From positions 27,265 to 91,264 of the forward strand of contig CADBXF010000003.1 in NCBI GenBank assembly GCA_902798585.1: a stretch of 64,000 bases of DNA, in the 5' to 3' direction. Below are positions 50,223 through 59,915 of the stretch, piece by piece. This DNA comes from an uncultured Lachnospiraceae bacterium. Its GTDB lineage: Bacteria > Bacillota > Clostridia > Lachnospirales > Lachnospiraceae. Within the stretch, counting starts at the first letter, position 1; each line of letters starts with the position of its first letter. The position numbers and the translations under genes are program-made. The notes under the pieces were generated by a model that searched no databases, had not been told where the DNA came from, and saw only the letters and a list, made by a program, of their open reading frames with translations.

Positions 50223-52589
50223 ATGAACGAAAGAGCGATTCGCGTACTGGAGTTTGACAAGATACGCGAAATGCTGCTACATTACACCGGCTCCACGCTG
50301 GGCCGGATCAGAGCCGGCACGCTGATGCCGGCGGCGACGCTCGAGGAAGCGGACCTGCTGCAAATGCAGGCGGAGGACGCGACGAAGCGGATTGACCGGA
50401 AGGGAAGTCTTTCCTTCGGAGGAATCGGCGACATCGGCGAGAGCCTCGTGAGACTCGAGCACGGAGGGTGTCTGACGGCGCCGGAGTTATTGCGAATCGG
50501 GTCGATTTTGACCGCGACGCAGAGAGTAAAACAGTACGGAACAACCGGTACGAGAGCGGAGGAGGCGCCGCAGGATTCCCTGACGGAGCGGTTTGAGCTT
50601 CTGGAGACATTGCCGGAGCTGTGCCGCGAGATCAACCGCTGCATCCTCTCGGAGGAGGAGATCGCGGATGATGCGAGCGCGGGACTTAAGAGCGTAAGAC
50701 GCAAAATTAAGGTCGCGAACGAGAAGATTCACGAGCGCATGGCCGCAATTTTGGCGCAGGCGTCCTCGCAGGGAATGCTGCAGGACACGCTGATTACGCA
50801 GCGCGACGGAAGATACTGTCTGCCGTACAAGAGCGAGTATAAAAACCAGGTGTCCGGCATGATTCACGATCAGTCGGCATCGGGATCGACCTCCTTCATC
50901 GAGCCGATGGAGGTTGTAAAACTGAACAACGAGCTTCGCGAGCTTGCTATCGCGGAGCAGGAGGAGATTCAGAAGGTTCTGGCGGCGCTTTCGGAGATGA
51001 TTGCCCCGCGGGTTCCGGAGCTTCGGTACAACGGGCAATGCCTCGCGGAGCTCGATCTCATTTTCGCGCGCGCCATGTTCGGCCGTGCAATCCGCGGAAA
51101 CCGTCCGACCTTTACGGACAACCGGACCATTCGGATTATCCAGGGTCGTCACCCGCTGATTCCGGATAAGAAGGTTGTGCCGATTGACATTTCGCTCGGT
51201 GCGGATCCGTCGATGATTGTCATTACCGGTCCGAATACGGGCGGTAAGACGGTCACGCTGAAGACCGTCGGGCTGTTTACGATTATGGCGCAGGCAGGTC
51301 TGCCGCTTCCCGCCAAATCCGGCACGGAAGTGGGAATTTTCAAAGAGGTTTACGCCGATATCGGCGATGAGCAGAGCATTGAGCAGTCCTTAAGTACATT
51401 CTCTTCGCACATGACCAACACGGTCCGCATTCTGGCGGAGGCCGACGAGGATTCGCTCGTTCTGTTCGACGAGCTCGGCGCGGGCACCGACCCGACGGAG
51501 GGTGCGGCGCTTGCGATGTCGATTCTCACGCATCTGCACCGGTTTGACATCCGCACGATGGCGACAACGCACTATGCGGAACTGAAGCTGTTTGCGCTTC
51601 GCACAGAGGGTGTGATGAACGCCTGCTGCGAGTTTGATGTCGAGTCGCTGCAGCCGACATACCGGCTCCTTCTCGGAATACCCGGGAAGAGCAATGCATT
51701 TGCCATCTCAAAAAAACTCGGCCTCTCGGACACGATTATCGAGGAGGCGGAGGCTCAGATCGGCGAGTCCGACCGCAATTTCGAGGATGTGATCACGGAT
51801 CTCGAGAACAAGCGGCGCGCGATGGAAATCGAGCTGCAGGCCGCAAGGGAGAGCCGTCGCGAGGCGGACGCTCTGCGCGCGGACTGGGAGAAGAAATCCG
51901 GCGAGCTTGCGGCGAAGAAGGAGGACATCCTCCGGAAGGCCCGCGAGGAGGCCCGCGACACCATTGAGGAGGCGAAGGCGTACGCCGACGAATCGATTAA
52001 ACGCATGCGGAAATTAGCATCCCACGCATCCACGGCGGACATGGAAAATGAGCGCCGCAGGACGCGGGAGAAGCTCGATGAAATCACGGAAAAGATGTCG
52101 CTTCCCAAGCCCAAGGCGCAGCCGGCGAAGAAACATAAGGCGTCCGATTTTAAGATCGGCGACACGGTGATGGTACTCAGCATGAATCTGAAGGGCACCG
52201 TTCACACGCTCCCGAACGACAAGGGCGAATGCTTCGTGACAATGGGCATTTTGCAGTCGAAGGTCAATATCGACGATCTCGCGAAAATCGACGAGCCGGG
52301 TGAGGAGGCGAAGCGCGGCAACGGCGTGAAGCTCTCGGCGGAGTCGAAGAGCCTGACCATCCACCCGGACATCAATCTGGTGGGGCTTCGCGTTGACGAG
52401 GCGTTGGCGGAGCTTGACAAATATCTCGACGACGCGTATCTCGCGCATCTGCCGAAGGTTACGGTCATCCACGGACGCGGCACGGGCGCGCTTCGCACGG
52501 CGGTGCATTCGCATTGCAGGAAGTTGAAATATGTCAAAAACCTGACCGTCTCGCCGGACTACGGCTCGACGGAAGTGGAGTTTCGATAG
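50223..52589 (+). CDS. mutS2: Endonuclease MutS2
   Basis: 788 residues, full length. N-terminal ALEFDKIREMLL-like start, then a clamp region, the ABC-type ATPase with Walker A GPNTGGKTV at 336-344, LVLFDELGAGTDPTEGAAL as Walker B, and a charged coiled coil at about 515-620. The C-terminal Smr nuclease domain (LRVDEALAELDKYLDDAYL; VIHGRGTGALR) closes it. MutS2 counteracts recombination and, in Bacillus, also rescues collided ribosomes by splitting them. No MutL partner is nearby. Confidence 0.95.
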   Translation: MNERAIRVLEFDKIREMLLHYTGSTLGRIRAGTLMPAATLEEADLLQMQAEDATKRIDRKGSLSFGGIGDIGESLVRLEHGGCLTAPELLRIGSILTATQRVKQYGTTGTRAEEAPQDSLTERFELLETLPELCREINRCILSEEEIADDASAGLKSVRRKIKVANEKIHERMAAILAQASSQGMLQDTLITQRDGRYCLPYKSEYKNQVSGMIHDQSASGSTSFIEPMEVVKLNNELRELAIAEQEEIQKVLAALSEMIAPRVPELRYNGQCLAELDLIFARAMFGRAIRGNRPTFTDNRTIRIIQGRHPLIPDKKVVPIDISLGADPSMIVITGPNTGGKTVTLKTVGLFTIMAQAGLPLPAKSGTEVGIFKEVYADIGDEQSIEQSLSTFSSHMTNTVRILAEADEDSLVLFDELGAGTDPTEGAALAMSILTHLHRFDIRTMATTHYAELKLFALRTEGVMNACCEFDVESLQPTYRLLLGIPGKSNAFAISKKLGLSDTIIEEAEAQIGESDRNFEDVITDLENKRRAMEIELQAARESRREADALRADWEKKSGELAAKKEDILRKAREEARDTIEEAKAYADESIKRMRKLASHASTADMENERRRTREKLDEITEKMSLPKPKAQPAKKHKASDFKIGDTVMVLSMNLKGTVHTLPNDKGECFVTMGILQSKVNIDDLAKIDEPGEEAKRGNGVKLSAESKSLTIHPDINLVGLRVDEALAELDKYLDDAYLAHLPKVTVIHGRGTGALRTAVHSHCRKLKYVKNLTVSPDYGSTEVEFR

Positions 52590-52664
52590 GCGATACGACA
52601 GTAAGGCATCGGGCGAAGACCGCCCGGAGGAGAATCCCGCACACGGTGCACGAAAGGAGCAGAC

Positions 52665-53387
52665 ATGGCGGAGAAACAGAAAATTTTGATTGTGGACGAC
52701 GATTACAACATCGCGGAGCTGATTGCTTTGTATCTCACAAAGGAGTGCTTCGATACCTGCATCGTCGGCGACGGCGAGGAGGCGGTGAAGAAGTTCGATG
52801 AGTTTCGCCCCAATCTCGTGCTGCTCGACCTGATGCTCCCCGGCATCGACGGCTACGAAGTGTGCCGGCGCATCCGCAAAAATTCGGATGTCCCGATTAT
52901 CATGCTCTCGGCAAAGGGCGAGATTTTCGATAAGGTGCTCGGTCTCGAGCTCGGCGCGGACGACTACATAATGAAGCCGTTCGACGCAAAGGAGCTTGTC
53001 GCGCGCGTCAAGGCGGTTCTCCGCCGCTTCCGCCCCGAGCCTGTCGAGGCGCCCGCAAAACCGCAGGCGGAGGAGAAGGGCGAGTTCGTGACCTACACGG
53101 ACCTCGTAATCAACCAGACCTACTACGATGTGACATACTGCGGGAAGAAGCTGGATGTTCCCCCGAAGGAGTTCGAGCTTCTGTACTACCTCGCGTCGCA
53201 TCCGAATCAGGTGTTCACCAGAGAGCAGCTGCTTGAGCGCATCTGGGGCTATGAGTACCAGGGCGAGACGCGAACGGTCGATGTTCACATCAAGCGTCTC
53301 CGCGAGAAGCTGAAGGACAACGACGAGTGGAGACTCTCCACGGTCTGGGGCATCGGATACAAATTTGAAGTACGCAATCAGGGGTAA
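52665..53387 (+). CDS. OmpR-family response regulator
   Basis: 240 residues. The receiver domain has the acidic pocket at Asp11-13, the phosphoacceptor Asp55 in LVLLDLMLPG, and Lys104 in MKPF. A winged-helix DNA-binding domain follows a short proline-rich linker: PPKEFELLYYLASHPNQVFT, then RTVDVHIKRLREKL. ATG at 52665 has AAAGGAG upstream. The partner kinase lies 12 bases downstream. Confidence 0.95.
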   Translation: MAEKQKILIVDDDYNIAELIALYLTKECFDTCIVGDGEEAVKKFDEFRPNLVLLDLMLPGIDGYEVCRRIRKNSDVPIIMLSAKGEIFDKVLGLELGADDYIMKPFDAKELVARVKAVLRRFRPEPVEAPAKPQAEEKGEFVTYTDLVINQTYYDVTYCGKKLDVPPKEFELLYYLASHPNQVFTREQLLERIWGYEYQGETRTVDVHIKRLREKLKDNDEWRLSTVWGIGYKFEVRNQG

Positions 53388-53399
53388 CAGAGGCAGACG

Positions 53400-54791
53400 A
53401 TGAAGAAGATTTGGCAGAAATATCTGGTGGTGATTCTCGTGACCATCCTCATCGTCGGCGTCGGCGTCAATGTCATCGGGCGAAACCGCGTGCGCCGCGA
53501 TTATGCGAAGGAGCACCGCGCCCGCCTGACGGAAGTGTGCAGGCTGATCTCCGTCGAATATGTCCGCGAGAGTCGCAACGCAGGCCTTACCGGCGAGCAG
53601 TTCGGACTGCAGCTTCGCGCCGTGAGCGAGATGATCGGATGTGAGGTTTGGATTGTCGGAGAGGACGGGAAAATATTGCTGGCCACCGAGAACGATGCGG
53701 TCGGCGGGTTTGTTCCGAAGAAGATTCTCAATGTCAACTGGAGCGAGGCGACGGAGCTTGAGACGGTCTACAAAGGCAAACGGGGCGTCGCCGTGGATTC
53801 CGTCGTTTCGGAGGGAGACACCTGGGGGTATGTCGTTGTCAGCGAGCCGTGGTCCCGCATCAGTGAGGATACGCACCGCACGATGCTGGTCGTCAATCTG
53901 ACGGCTTTGGGATTATTGGCGATGGGCGTTGTGCTGTGGCTTTTGTTCGCCGCATATCACACGCGCAATATCCGCGCAATCCGTGAGGCGGTGGTTCACT
54001 ACACCAACGGCGAATTCGACCAGGAGCTCAACATCAAGACAAATGACGAGTACCGCGATCTCGCAAATGCGGTTCACCTTCTGGCGGATCAGCACGCGAA
54101 CCTTGTGGAATATCAGAAAAACTTCATCGCCAACATCAGCCATGATTTCCGGTCGCCGCTCACCTCCATCAAGGGCTATGCGGAGGCAATCAAGGACGGT
54201 ACAATCCCGTACGAGATTCAGGGAAAATACCTAAATATCATTTTGTTTGAGACGGACCGTCTGGCGAATCTCACGAACGATCTTCTCGATCTGAGCAACT
54301 TCGAGAACAAGGGCGTACACCTCTCGTTCTCACAGTTTGACATCACTAAGATGCTCAAGCAGTCGGCGCTCACCTTCGAGGGAAAATGTTCCCAGAAGAA
54401 TCTCAAGATTCGTCTGTCGTTCCCGGAAAATACACTGATTGTCTATGCCGACAAGGGCAAGATTCAGCAGGTGGTTCACAACCTGATCGACAATGCAATC
54501 AAGTTCAGCCATCCCGACGGCATCATTTATGTCTCGGTGATGGAGCGCAAGGAAAAGGTTCTCGTATCGGTGCGCGACACCGGAATCGGAATTCCGAAGG
54601 AGAGCATCAGCAAGGTCTGGGAGCGCTTCTACAAGACCGATTTGTCGCGCGGCAAGGACAAGCGCGGCACAGGTCTCGGACTTTCCATCACCAAGCAGAT
54701 TATTGCGGCGCACAATGAGAACATTAAGGTAAGCAGTACCGAAGGCGTGGGCACGGAATTCGTGTTCAGTCTTGCAAAGGCGGAAGCCTGA
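53400..54791 (+). CDS. Sensor histidine kinase
   Basis: 463 residues. Two helices (residues 8-26 and about 164-186) bracket a 135-residue exterior sensor domain, followed by HAMP, then the H-box NFIANISHDFRSPL with His248. The N box is HNLIDNAIKFSH, the G boxes DTGIGIPKE and GTGLGLSITK. It should phosphorylate the adjacent OmpR-type regulator. A helical HAMP-like stretch reads REAVVHYTNGEFDQEL. The HtrA-like protein encoded next may take part in the same signal path. Confidence 0.95.
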   Translation: MKKIWQKYLVVILVTILIVGVGVNVIGRNRVRRDYAKEHRARLTEVCRLISVEYVRESRNAGLTGEQFGLQLRAVSEMIGCEVWIVGEDGKILLATENDAVGGFVPKKILNVNWSEATELETVYKGKRGVAVDSVVSEGDTWGYVVVSEPWSRISEDTHRTMLVVNLTALGLLAMGVVLWLLFAAYHTRNIRAIREAVVHYTNGEFDQELNIKTNDEYRDLANAVHLLADQHANLVEYQKNFIANISHDFRSPLTSIKGYAEAIKDGTIPYEIQGKYLNIILFETDRLANLTNDLLDLSNFENKGVHLSFSQFDITKMLKQSALTFEGKCSQKNLKIRLSFPENTLIVYADKGKIQQVVHNLIDNAIKFSHPDGIIYVSVMERKEKVLVSVRDTGIGIPKESISKVWERFYKTDLSRGKDKRGTGLGLSITKQIIAAHNENIKVSSTEGVGTEFVFSLAKAEA

Positions 54792-54807
54792 GAGAAGAGG
54801 ATAGATC

Positions 54808-56088
54808 ATGGGAATTTTCAAAAAGTCGGACAAGGGCAAACGCTCCGTCTTCGACATTTCGGACAGCAATTACAATGCGGCCGACAGCTACGGCTTCATC
54901 AAGGAGGAGCAGCTGCCGCAAAACCGGAGCATTCGCCGGCGTAAAACACTGATGCTCGGGCTGACCGTCGTGCTCAGCGCCGTGCTCTTCGGCGTGCTCG
55001 CTTCGGTCGTCTTCCGCATCACCAGCGGTGTGCTCGACCGGTGGGACAGCGGCAAACACGAAGTGGATCTCGGACCGACCGGCAGCGTTACGCCGGGCAC
55101 GCCGGGAGAGACGGATGTGAAAATCGACCCGACAGCATTTGCCGAGATTGAGAAGATGTACGAGGGTATCCGAAGCACGGCGAGAGCGTTCAATTCGAGC
55201 ATCGTCGAGGTTTCTGCAATCACTTACACCTCCGACCCGATTTTCGGTAAGCGGACGGCCGAGGGGCGCAGCTTCTACGGAATCATTCTCGCGGAAAACG
55301 GCTCGGAGTATCTGATCATGGTGCGCAACGGCGAGCTCGACGGCAAATACGACGAGCTCACGGTGACATTTTACAACGGCGTCGATGCGGCAGGGCGGAT
55401 TGTCCAGCGCAATTCGGAAGTCAACCTCGCGGTTGTTGCGGTTTCGCTCAAGTCGATTGTCGAGGTGGATCGCCGCGGCATCAAGCCGGTCACAATCGGC
55501 AATTCGGCGCAGACGACGATGGGCTCCGCGGTGATTGCCGTGGGCTGCATCAACGGAACCAGCCGGTCGGTGGATTTCGGCTTTGTCAACAGCGACAGCA
55601 TCTCGGTATATATCCGTGACAATGCGCTTGAGCTGGTGCAGACGAACATGGTTCTCCACAAGGGCGCGTTCGGATTGCTGATCAACGCCTCCGGCGAGGC
55701 GGTCGGCATCGTGACCGAGGATTTTAACGACAGCAATTGCCTGTGCGCAATCACGACCAACAGCATCAAGGCGATGCTCAACGATATGCTGAACGATCGG
55801 AAAATGCCGGTCTTCGGCGCTTACTGCATGGAGCTGCCCTCGTCGGTCCGCAAGTCGATGAGCATCAAGGGCGGCATCCGCATCGACGAGATTGTCGACG
55901 GTTCTCCGGCTGATGAAGCGGGCTTCCGCAAGGGAGATATCATCCTCAGGGTGCAGGACGACGATGTGTATTATGTCAGTCAGTTCAACACGCTCATGCG
56001 GCGCGAGGCGTCGTCCGGCAAGATGCGCGTGACCTATCTGCGCGGAAGTGAGGAAGCGACGGTGGATGTACCGATTGTGCGGGAGTAA
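54808..56088 (+). CDS. HtrA-like membrane protein without catalytic triad, with PDZ domain
   Basis: 426 residues. A basic cytoplasmic part of about 45 residues, one helix (LMLGLTVVLSAVLFGVLASV), a spacer, a trypsin-like double barrel and a C-terminal PDZ domain (about 355-425: GGIRIDEIVDGSPADEAGF, KGDIILRVQ). This is the HtrA/DegP plan, yet where active members have NNHVV there is MVRNG (172-176), DLAVL is replaced by VNLAVV (Asn206), and GNSGG is replaced by KGAFG (285-289, Ala287 at the serine). All three catalytic residues seem lost. It may be a binding or regulatory pseudoprotease for the adjacent two-component system. Confidence 0.82.
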   Translation: MGIFKKSDKGKRSVFDISDSNYNAADSYGFIKEEQLPQNRSIRRRKTLMLGLTVVLSAVLFGVLASVVFRITSGVLDRWDSGKHEVDLGPTGSVTPGTPGETDVKIDPTAFAEIEKMYEGIRSTARAFNSSIVEVSAITYTSDPIFGKRTAEGRSFYGIILAENGSEYLIMVRNGELDGKYDELTVTFYNGVDAAGRIVQRNSEVNLAVVAVSLKSIVEVDRRGIKPVTIGNSAQTTMGSAVIAVGCINGTSRSVDFGFVNSDSISVYIRDNALELVQTNMVLHKGAFGLLINASGEAVGIVTEDFNDSNCLCAITTNSIKAMLNDMLNDRKMPVFGAYCMELPSSVRKSMSIKGGIRIDEIVDGSPADEAGFRKGDIILRVQDDDVYYVSQFNTLMRREASSGKMRVTYLRGSEEATVDVPIVRE

Positions 56089-56142
56089 ACGCAGACCGGG
56101 GCGGTAAACCGGCGGCAGACAGAAGGACAGGAAGGAAATACG

Positions 56143-57087
56143 ATGAGATATATCAAGGATTTGCGAGAGGGAGAGATGTTCTCCGAGGTGTATTTGTGCA
56201 AGCAGGTGCAGACACTCAAGACGAAGGCCGGCAAGAGCTATATGGCGCTTACGCTGCAGGACAGAACCGGCACGGCGGATGCGAAGATCTGGGAGCTCGG
56301 CGGAGGAATCGGGCATTTTGAGGCGATGGATTACATCAAGGCCGATGTCGAGGTGACCTCGTTCCAGGGGGCAATCCAGCTCAAGATTACGCGCGTTCGC
56401 AAGGCGGACGAGGGCGAGTACGATGTCGACGACTACATGCCTTGCACGGAGAAGGATGTGGAGCAGATGCTCCGGGACATCCGCGCGATGGCAGCCTCGG
56501 TCAGCCAGCCGCATTTGAAGCAACTGCTGGCGGAATTTTTCGAGAACAAATCATTTCTCGAGCTGTTTCGCAAGCACTCGGCCGCGAAGAGCGTGCACCA
56601 CGCATTTATCGGAGGCCTTCTGGAGCACACCCTAAGCGTTGCACAGGTATGCGAATTTTGCGCGAAACATTATCCGATGCTCAACCGCGATCTCCTTGTG
56701 ACGGCAGCGCTGTTCCATGATATCGGCAAGCTCAAGGAGCTTTCGAACTTCCCGGAAAATGATTACACCGACGAGGGAAATCTCCTCGGTCACATATACA
56801 TGGGCGCGGAGATGGTCAGCCGCAAAATCGAGTCGATTCAGGGCTTCCCGAAGACGCTCGCGGCAGAGCTCAAGCACTGCATTCTCGCACATCACGGGGA
56901 GCTTGAGTTCGGTTCGCCGAAGAAGCCCGCACTGTGCGAGGCGCTCGCGCTCTCCATGGCGGACAACCTCGATGCGAAGATGGAGACGCTTCGCGAATTG
57001 TTCCGCGACAACGGCAGTACCGCGGTTAACGGATGGCTCGGATTCCAGCGTCTGCTCGAGTCCAATATCCGCATCACGGAAGTCTGA
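56143..57087 (+). CDS. yhaM: 3'-5' exoribonuclease YhaM family (OB-fold plus HD domain)
   Basis: 314 residues, the length of Bacillus YhaM. An N-terminal OB-fold nucleic-acid binding domain (SYMALTLQDRTGTADAKIWE) precedes an HD phosphohydrolase domain: HHAFIGGLLEHTLSVA, LFHDIGKLKELS, a later HHGELEFGSPKKP and MADNLDAKMETL. The metal ligands are in H..HD..H..D order. YhaM shortens RNA and single-stranded DNA from the 3' end in the cytoplasm. RNA-modifying enzymes follow downstream. Confidence 0.9.
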   Translation: MRYIKDLREGEMFSEVYLCKQVQTLKTKAGKSYMALTLQDRTGTADAKIWELGGGIGHFEAMDYIKADVEVTSFQGAIQLKITRVRKADEGEYDVDDYMPCTEKDVEQMLRDIRAMAASVSQPHLKQLLAEFFENKSFLELFRKHSAAKSVHHAFIGGLLEHTLSVAQVCEFCAKHYPMLNRDLLVTAALFHDIGKLKELSNFPENDYTDEGNLLGHIYMGAEMVSRKIESIQGFPKTLAAELKHCILAHHGELEFGSPKKPALCEALALSMADNLDAKMETLRELFRDNGSTAVNGWLGFQRLLESNIRITEV

Positions 57088-57183
57088 CCGGAGCGGTGTT
57101 CGCGGGGGACGCGAATACGGACGGCAGTGCGAGGCGGGGCTTCCGCCGCGGAGCAAACGAAAGTAAGAGTACATCGGGAGTCG

Positions 57184-57213
57184 AAACGGGAAGGCCGGAG
57201 CGGCTCCCGTTTT
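57184..57213 (+). terminator. Terminator between yhaM and the rRNA methyltransferase gene
   Basis: AAACGGGA (57184-57191) pairs with TCCCGTTT (57205-57212), and an inner GCCG/CGGC stem extends it after a two-base bulge, with a GAG loop. The T run is the end of the stem plus one T, so termination may be moderate. The next gene starts 29 bases later. Confidence 0.6.
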
Positions 57214-57241
57214 GAACCCCGTAACAGAGAGGATGACGGCA

Positions 57242-58600
57242 GTGTACACAAAGAATCAGCTTGTGACGGTTACAATCGGGGACATCAGTGATACCGGCGA
57301 GGGAATCGGCCATGCGGACGGGTTTACCCTCTTTGTGTCGCGGGCGATTCCCGGGGACACCGTGCGTGCGCGCATTCTGAAGGCCAAGAAGACCTACGCG
57401 ATTGCGAAGGCGGAGGAGATTATCACACCGGCCGCGGGGCGCGTCGTTCCGGAGTGTCCGGTCGCCGGTTCCTGCGGCGGATGCCAGCTTTCGTACATGT
57501 CGTACGAGGCGCAGCTTTCGCTCAAGCAAAAAAAGACGGAGGATTGTGTGCGACGCATCGGCGGGCTTGCGGATGTGCCGGTGCTGCCGATTCTTTCGAT
57601 GGAGAACCCGAAGGCGTACCGCAACAAGGGACAGTTTCCCGTGGGCAGTTCGCAAAACGGACCGGCCCTCGGCTTTTACGCGGGGCACAGCCACCGCATC
57701 GTCCCGACGGAGCAGTGCATGATGCTCTGGCCGGGGCATGAGAAAATCCTTGCCGCGGTTCGTGAGTATATCGCCGTGAGCGGAGCGAAGTTGTATGACG
57801 AGGAAAGCGGAAAGGGAATCCTTCGGCATGTTTTGATGCGCCGCGGTGCGGCGACGCGCGAAGTTTCGGTCTGCCTTGTCGTGAACGGTCGGTCGATTCC
57901 GAAGCCGGAGCTTTTGTGGGAGCGGCTGCGCGGGATTGACGGCGTCGTCGGGCTCTGCCTCAATGTCAACACCGCCAAAACCAATGTAATTCTCGGGCGC
58001 GAGACGATTCCTTTGTTCGGAAGCGTAACGATTACGGATTCCGTCGGTGATGTCATGTTCGAAATTTCACCGACTTCATTTTACCAGGTAAATCCGGTCC
58101 AGATGAAGGTCCTCTATGACACCGCGCTCTCCTATGCAGGGCTCACGGGCAATGAGGTCGTGTGGGACCTCTACTGCGGTATCGGCACGATTTCTCTGTT
58201 CCTTGCGAAGCATGCGAGGCGCGTCATCGGCGTGGAGATCGTCCCGGACGCAGTGGCCGATGCCAAGGCAAATGCAAAGCGCAACAACCTTCAGAATGCC
58301 GAGTTTTACTGCGGGGCCGCCGAGGAGGTTGTGCCCGAGCTGATTGCAAATGACCCGTCGATCAAGCCCGATGTCGTGGTGGTCGACCCGCCCCGCAAGG
58401 GCTGCGAAAAATCGCTTCTCGAGACGATTCTTCGCATGAATCCGACCCGCATTGTCTATGTCTCGTGCGACCCGGCCACGCTTGCGCGCGACCTTCGGAT
58501 TCTTTCGGACGGCGGTTATCGCGCGGTCAGGGTTCAGCCGGTGGACCAGTTCCCCGGAAGCGTCCATGTGGAGACTGTGGCGGAACTGCAGCGCCGGTGA
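57242..58600 (+). CDS. 23S rRNA (uracil-C5)-methyltransferase, RlmD/RlmCD (RumA) family
   Basis: 452 residues. An N-terminal TRAM domain (VTVTIGDISDTGEGIG) is followed by Cys residues CPVAGSCGGC and a later Cys in KTEDCVRR, which should hold a 4Fe-4S cluster. The SAM domain reads LYCGIGTISLFLAKHARRVI; the catalytic cysteine is in YVSCDPATLARDL after VVVDPPRKGC. Bacillus RlmCD methylates both U747 and U1939; whether this one has one or both sites is open. GTG at 57242 is preferred since AGAGAGG (57226-57232) touches the ATG at 57233 but is well spaced from the GTG. Confidence 0.92.
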   Translation: MYTKNQLVTVTIGDISDTGEGIGHADGFTLFVSRAIPGDTVRARILKAKKTYAIAKAEEIITPAAGRVVPECPVAGSCGGCQLSYMSYEAQLSLKQKKTEDCVRRIGGLADVPVLPILSMENPKAYRNKGQFPVGSSQNGPALGFYAGHSHRIVPTEQCMMLWPGHEKILAAVREYIAVSGAKLYDEESGKGILRHVLMRRGAATREVSVCLVVNGRSIPKPELLWERLRGIDGVVGLCLNVNTAKTNVILGRETIPLFGSVTITDSVGDVMFEISPTSFYQVNPVQMKVLYDTALSYAGLTGNEVVWDLYCGIGTISLFLAKHARRVIGVEIVPDAVADAKANAKRNNLQNAEFYCGAAEEVVPELIANDPSIKPDVVVVDPPRKGCEKSLLETILRMNPTRIVYVSCDPATLARDLRILSDGGYRAVRVQPVDQFPGSVHVETVAELQRR

Positions 58601-58621
58601 AACCGCAGTGAGGGAGGAACG

Positions 58622-59467
58622 ATGACGGAGAACATTTTCCGGGTGGAGAGCCTGGACGACGCGCGAGTAGCGCTGTATACCGAGTACAACGAACCGCAGC
58701 TGCTGCATTACAATGAGCCGAACGGGGGAATCTTTATCGCCGAGACGCCGATGGTGATAGCGCGGGCGATGGAGCTCGGCATGCGGCCGGTATCCATGCT
58801 TGTCGAGCAGGGAGCGCTTGCAGCTGAGGCGATGCAGCAGATTCTTTCGGCGGTTCCGGAGGAGACGACGGTTCTGACGGCGGAGCTTCCGGTGATCAAC
58901 AAAATAACGGGCTATACTCTGACAAGGGGAGTGCTTGCGGCGTTTGAGCGGCCGAAGCTCCCTGCGCCGGCGGACATTTTGCGCTCGGCGGAATGCGTTG
59001 CGGTGATGGAAAATGTCGTGAATCCGACCAACCTCGGCGCGATTTTCCGCTCTGCGGCGGCGCTCGGCGTGGACGCAATCCTGATTACCCGGGGCTCGAC
59101 GGACCCGTATTACCGCAGGGCTTCGCGGGTTTCGATGGGAACGGTGTTCCAAATACCGTGGACCTATTTTCCGGAGGAAGGAAACTATGTCGATACGCTT
59201 CATGAGGCGGGCTTTACGGTGATTTCCATGGCGCTTGTCGACCGTGCGATTCCGCTCACGGATCCCGTGCTTAAGACGGTCGGCCGGCGTGCGATTGTGT
59301 TCGGAACGGAGGGCACCGGAATCTGCGGGGAGACGCTTGCGGCAAGCGATTACATCGCGATTATTCCGATGCAGCGCGGCGTCGATTCGCTCAATGTGGC
59401 GGCCTCCTCCGCGGTGGCATTCTGGGAATTGTGCAGCAAAACAACAGGGGGTGAAAACAATGTTTGA
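58622..59467 (+). CDS. SpoU/TrmH family RNA 2'-O-methyltransferase
   Basis: 281 residues. An N-terminal substrate-binding domain precedes the SPOUT methyltransferase: MENVVNPTNLGAIFRSAAAL (motif 1), IVFGTEGTGI (motif 2) and IPMQRGVDSLNVAASSAVAF (motif 3). These enzymes methylate ribose in rRNA or tRNA with SAM; the target cannot be told. It lies 21 bases after another RNA methyltransferase gene and overlaps the next small gene by eight bases. Confidence 0.9.
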   Translation: MTENIFRVESLDDARVALYTEYNEPQLLHYNEPNGGIFIAETPMVIARAMELGMRPVSMLVEQGALAAEAMQQILSAVPEETTVLTAELPVINKITGYTLTRGVLAAFERPKLPAPADILRSAECVAVMENVVNPTNLGAIFRSAAALGVDAILITRGSTDPYYRRASRVSMGTVFQIPWTYFPEEGNYVDTLHEAGFTVISMALVDRAIPLTDPVLKTVGRRAIVFGTEGTGICGETLAASDYIAIIPMQRGVDSLNVAASSAVAFWELCSKTTGGENNV

Positions 59468-59705
59468 AGTGGTGCTGGTGCTCTATTTTATCGCTTTGAT
59501 CGGGTCGGGCGTCTATGCGCTTAACCGCTTAATCCGGTATCGGGCGGCAGGAAGAATCGCGAAGGAGGAGCCGACGACGGAAAATAAGGAGACCGTGTCG
59601 CGGATTCGGTCGCAGCTGGTAATCTCGGCCGTTTTCTTCTTCATCGGTATCGCGATTCCCATAGTGCTGACGGCGCTTCTGTGTCTCGCCATTCAGAACA
59701 TGTGA
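59460..59705 (+). CDS. Small protein with two membrane helices
   Basis: 81 residues. Helix 1 is VVLVLYFIALIGSGVYAL, a charged loop of about 30 residues follows (RAAGRIAKEEPTTENKETVS), and helix 2 is LVISAVFFFIGIAIPIVLTA. A GGGGGTG site precedes the ATG, which overlaps the upstream stop. No known family is recognised; together with the next two genes it may form a small envelope operon. Confidence 0.72.
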   Translation: MFEVVLVLYFIALIGSGVYALNRLIRYRAAGRIAKEEPTTENKETVSRIRSQLVISAVFFFIGIAIPIVLTALLCLAIQNM

Positions 59706-59773
59706 GTACGCGCACGGAGGTGTTTCGCTGTCGTCGGAAATACAGACAGGCGGAGATTTTACGGAGGCTTATC

Positions 59774-59914
59774 ATGTCGAAGAAAGGGTATCGCCGGCTG
59801 GTTCTTGCAATCTTTGTCACGGGGATTGTGCTTACGCTGGCGCATTTGTGCTATATCATTTATGCGTACAAGCAGTGCTCGGTCATCTATTTTATTGCTA
59901 AGGAGCTGTGGTAG
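59774..59914 (+). CDS. 46-residue single-membrane-helix protein
   Basis: Starts at ATG 59774 with GGAGG six bases upstream, so it is a real gene in a longer open frame. A basic start (MSKKGYRRL) is followed by one helix, VLAIFVTGIVLTLAHLCYII, and a short tail. It ends one base before the PstS-like gene, so the two are probably co-translated. Confidence 0.68.
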   Translation: MSKKGYRRLVLAIFVTGIVLTLAHLCYIIYAYKQCSVIYFIAKELW

Positions 59915-59915
59915 G

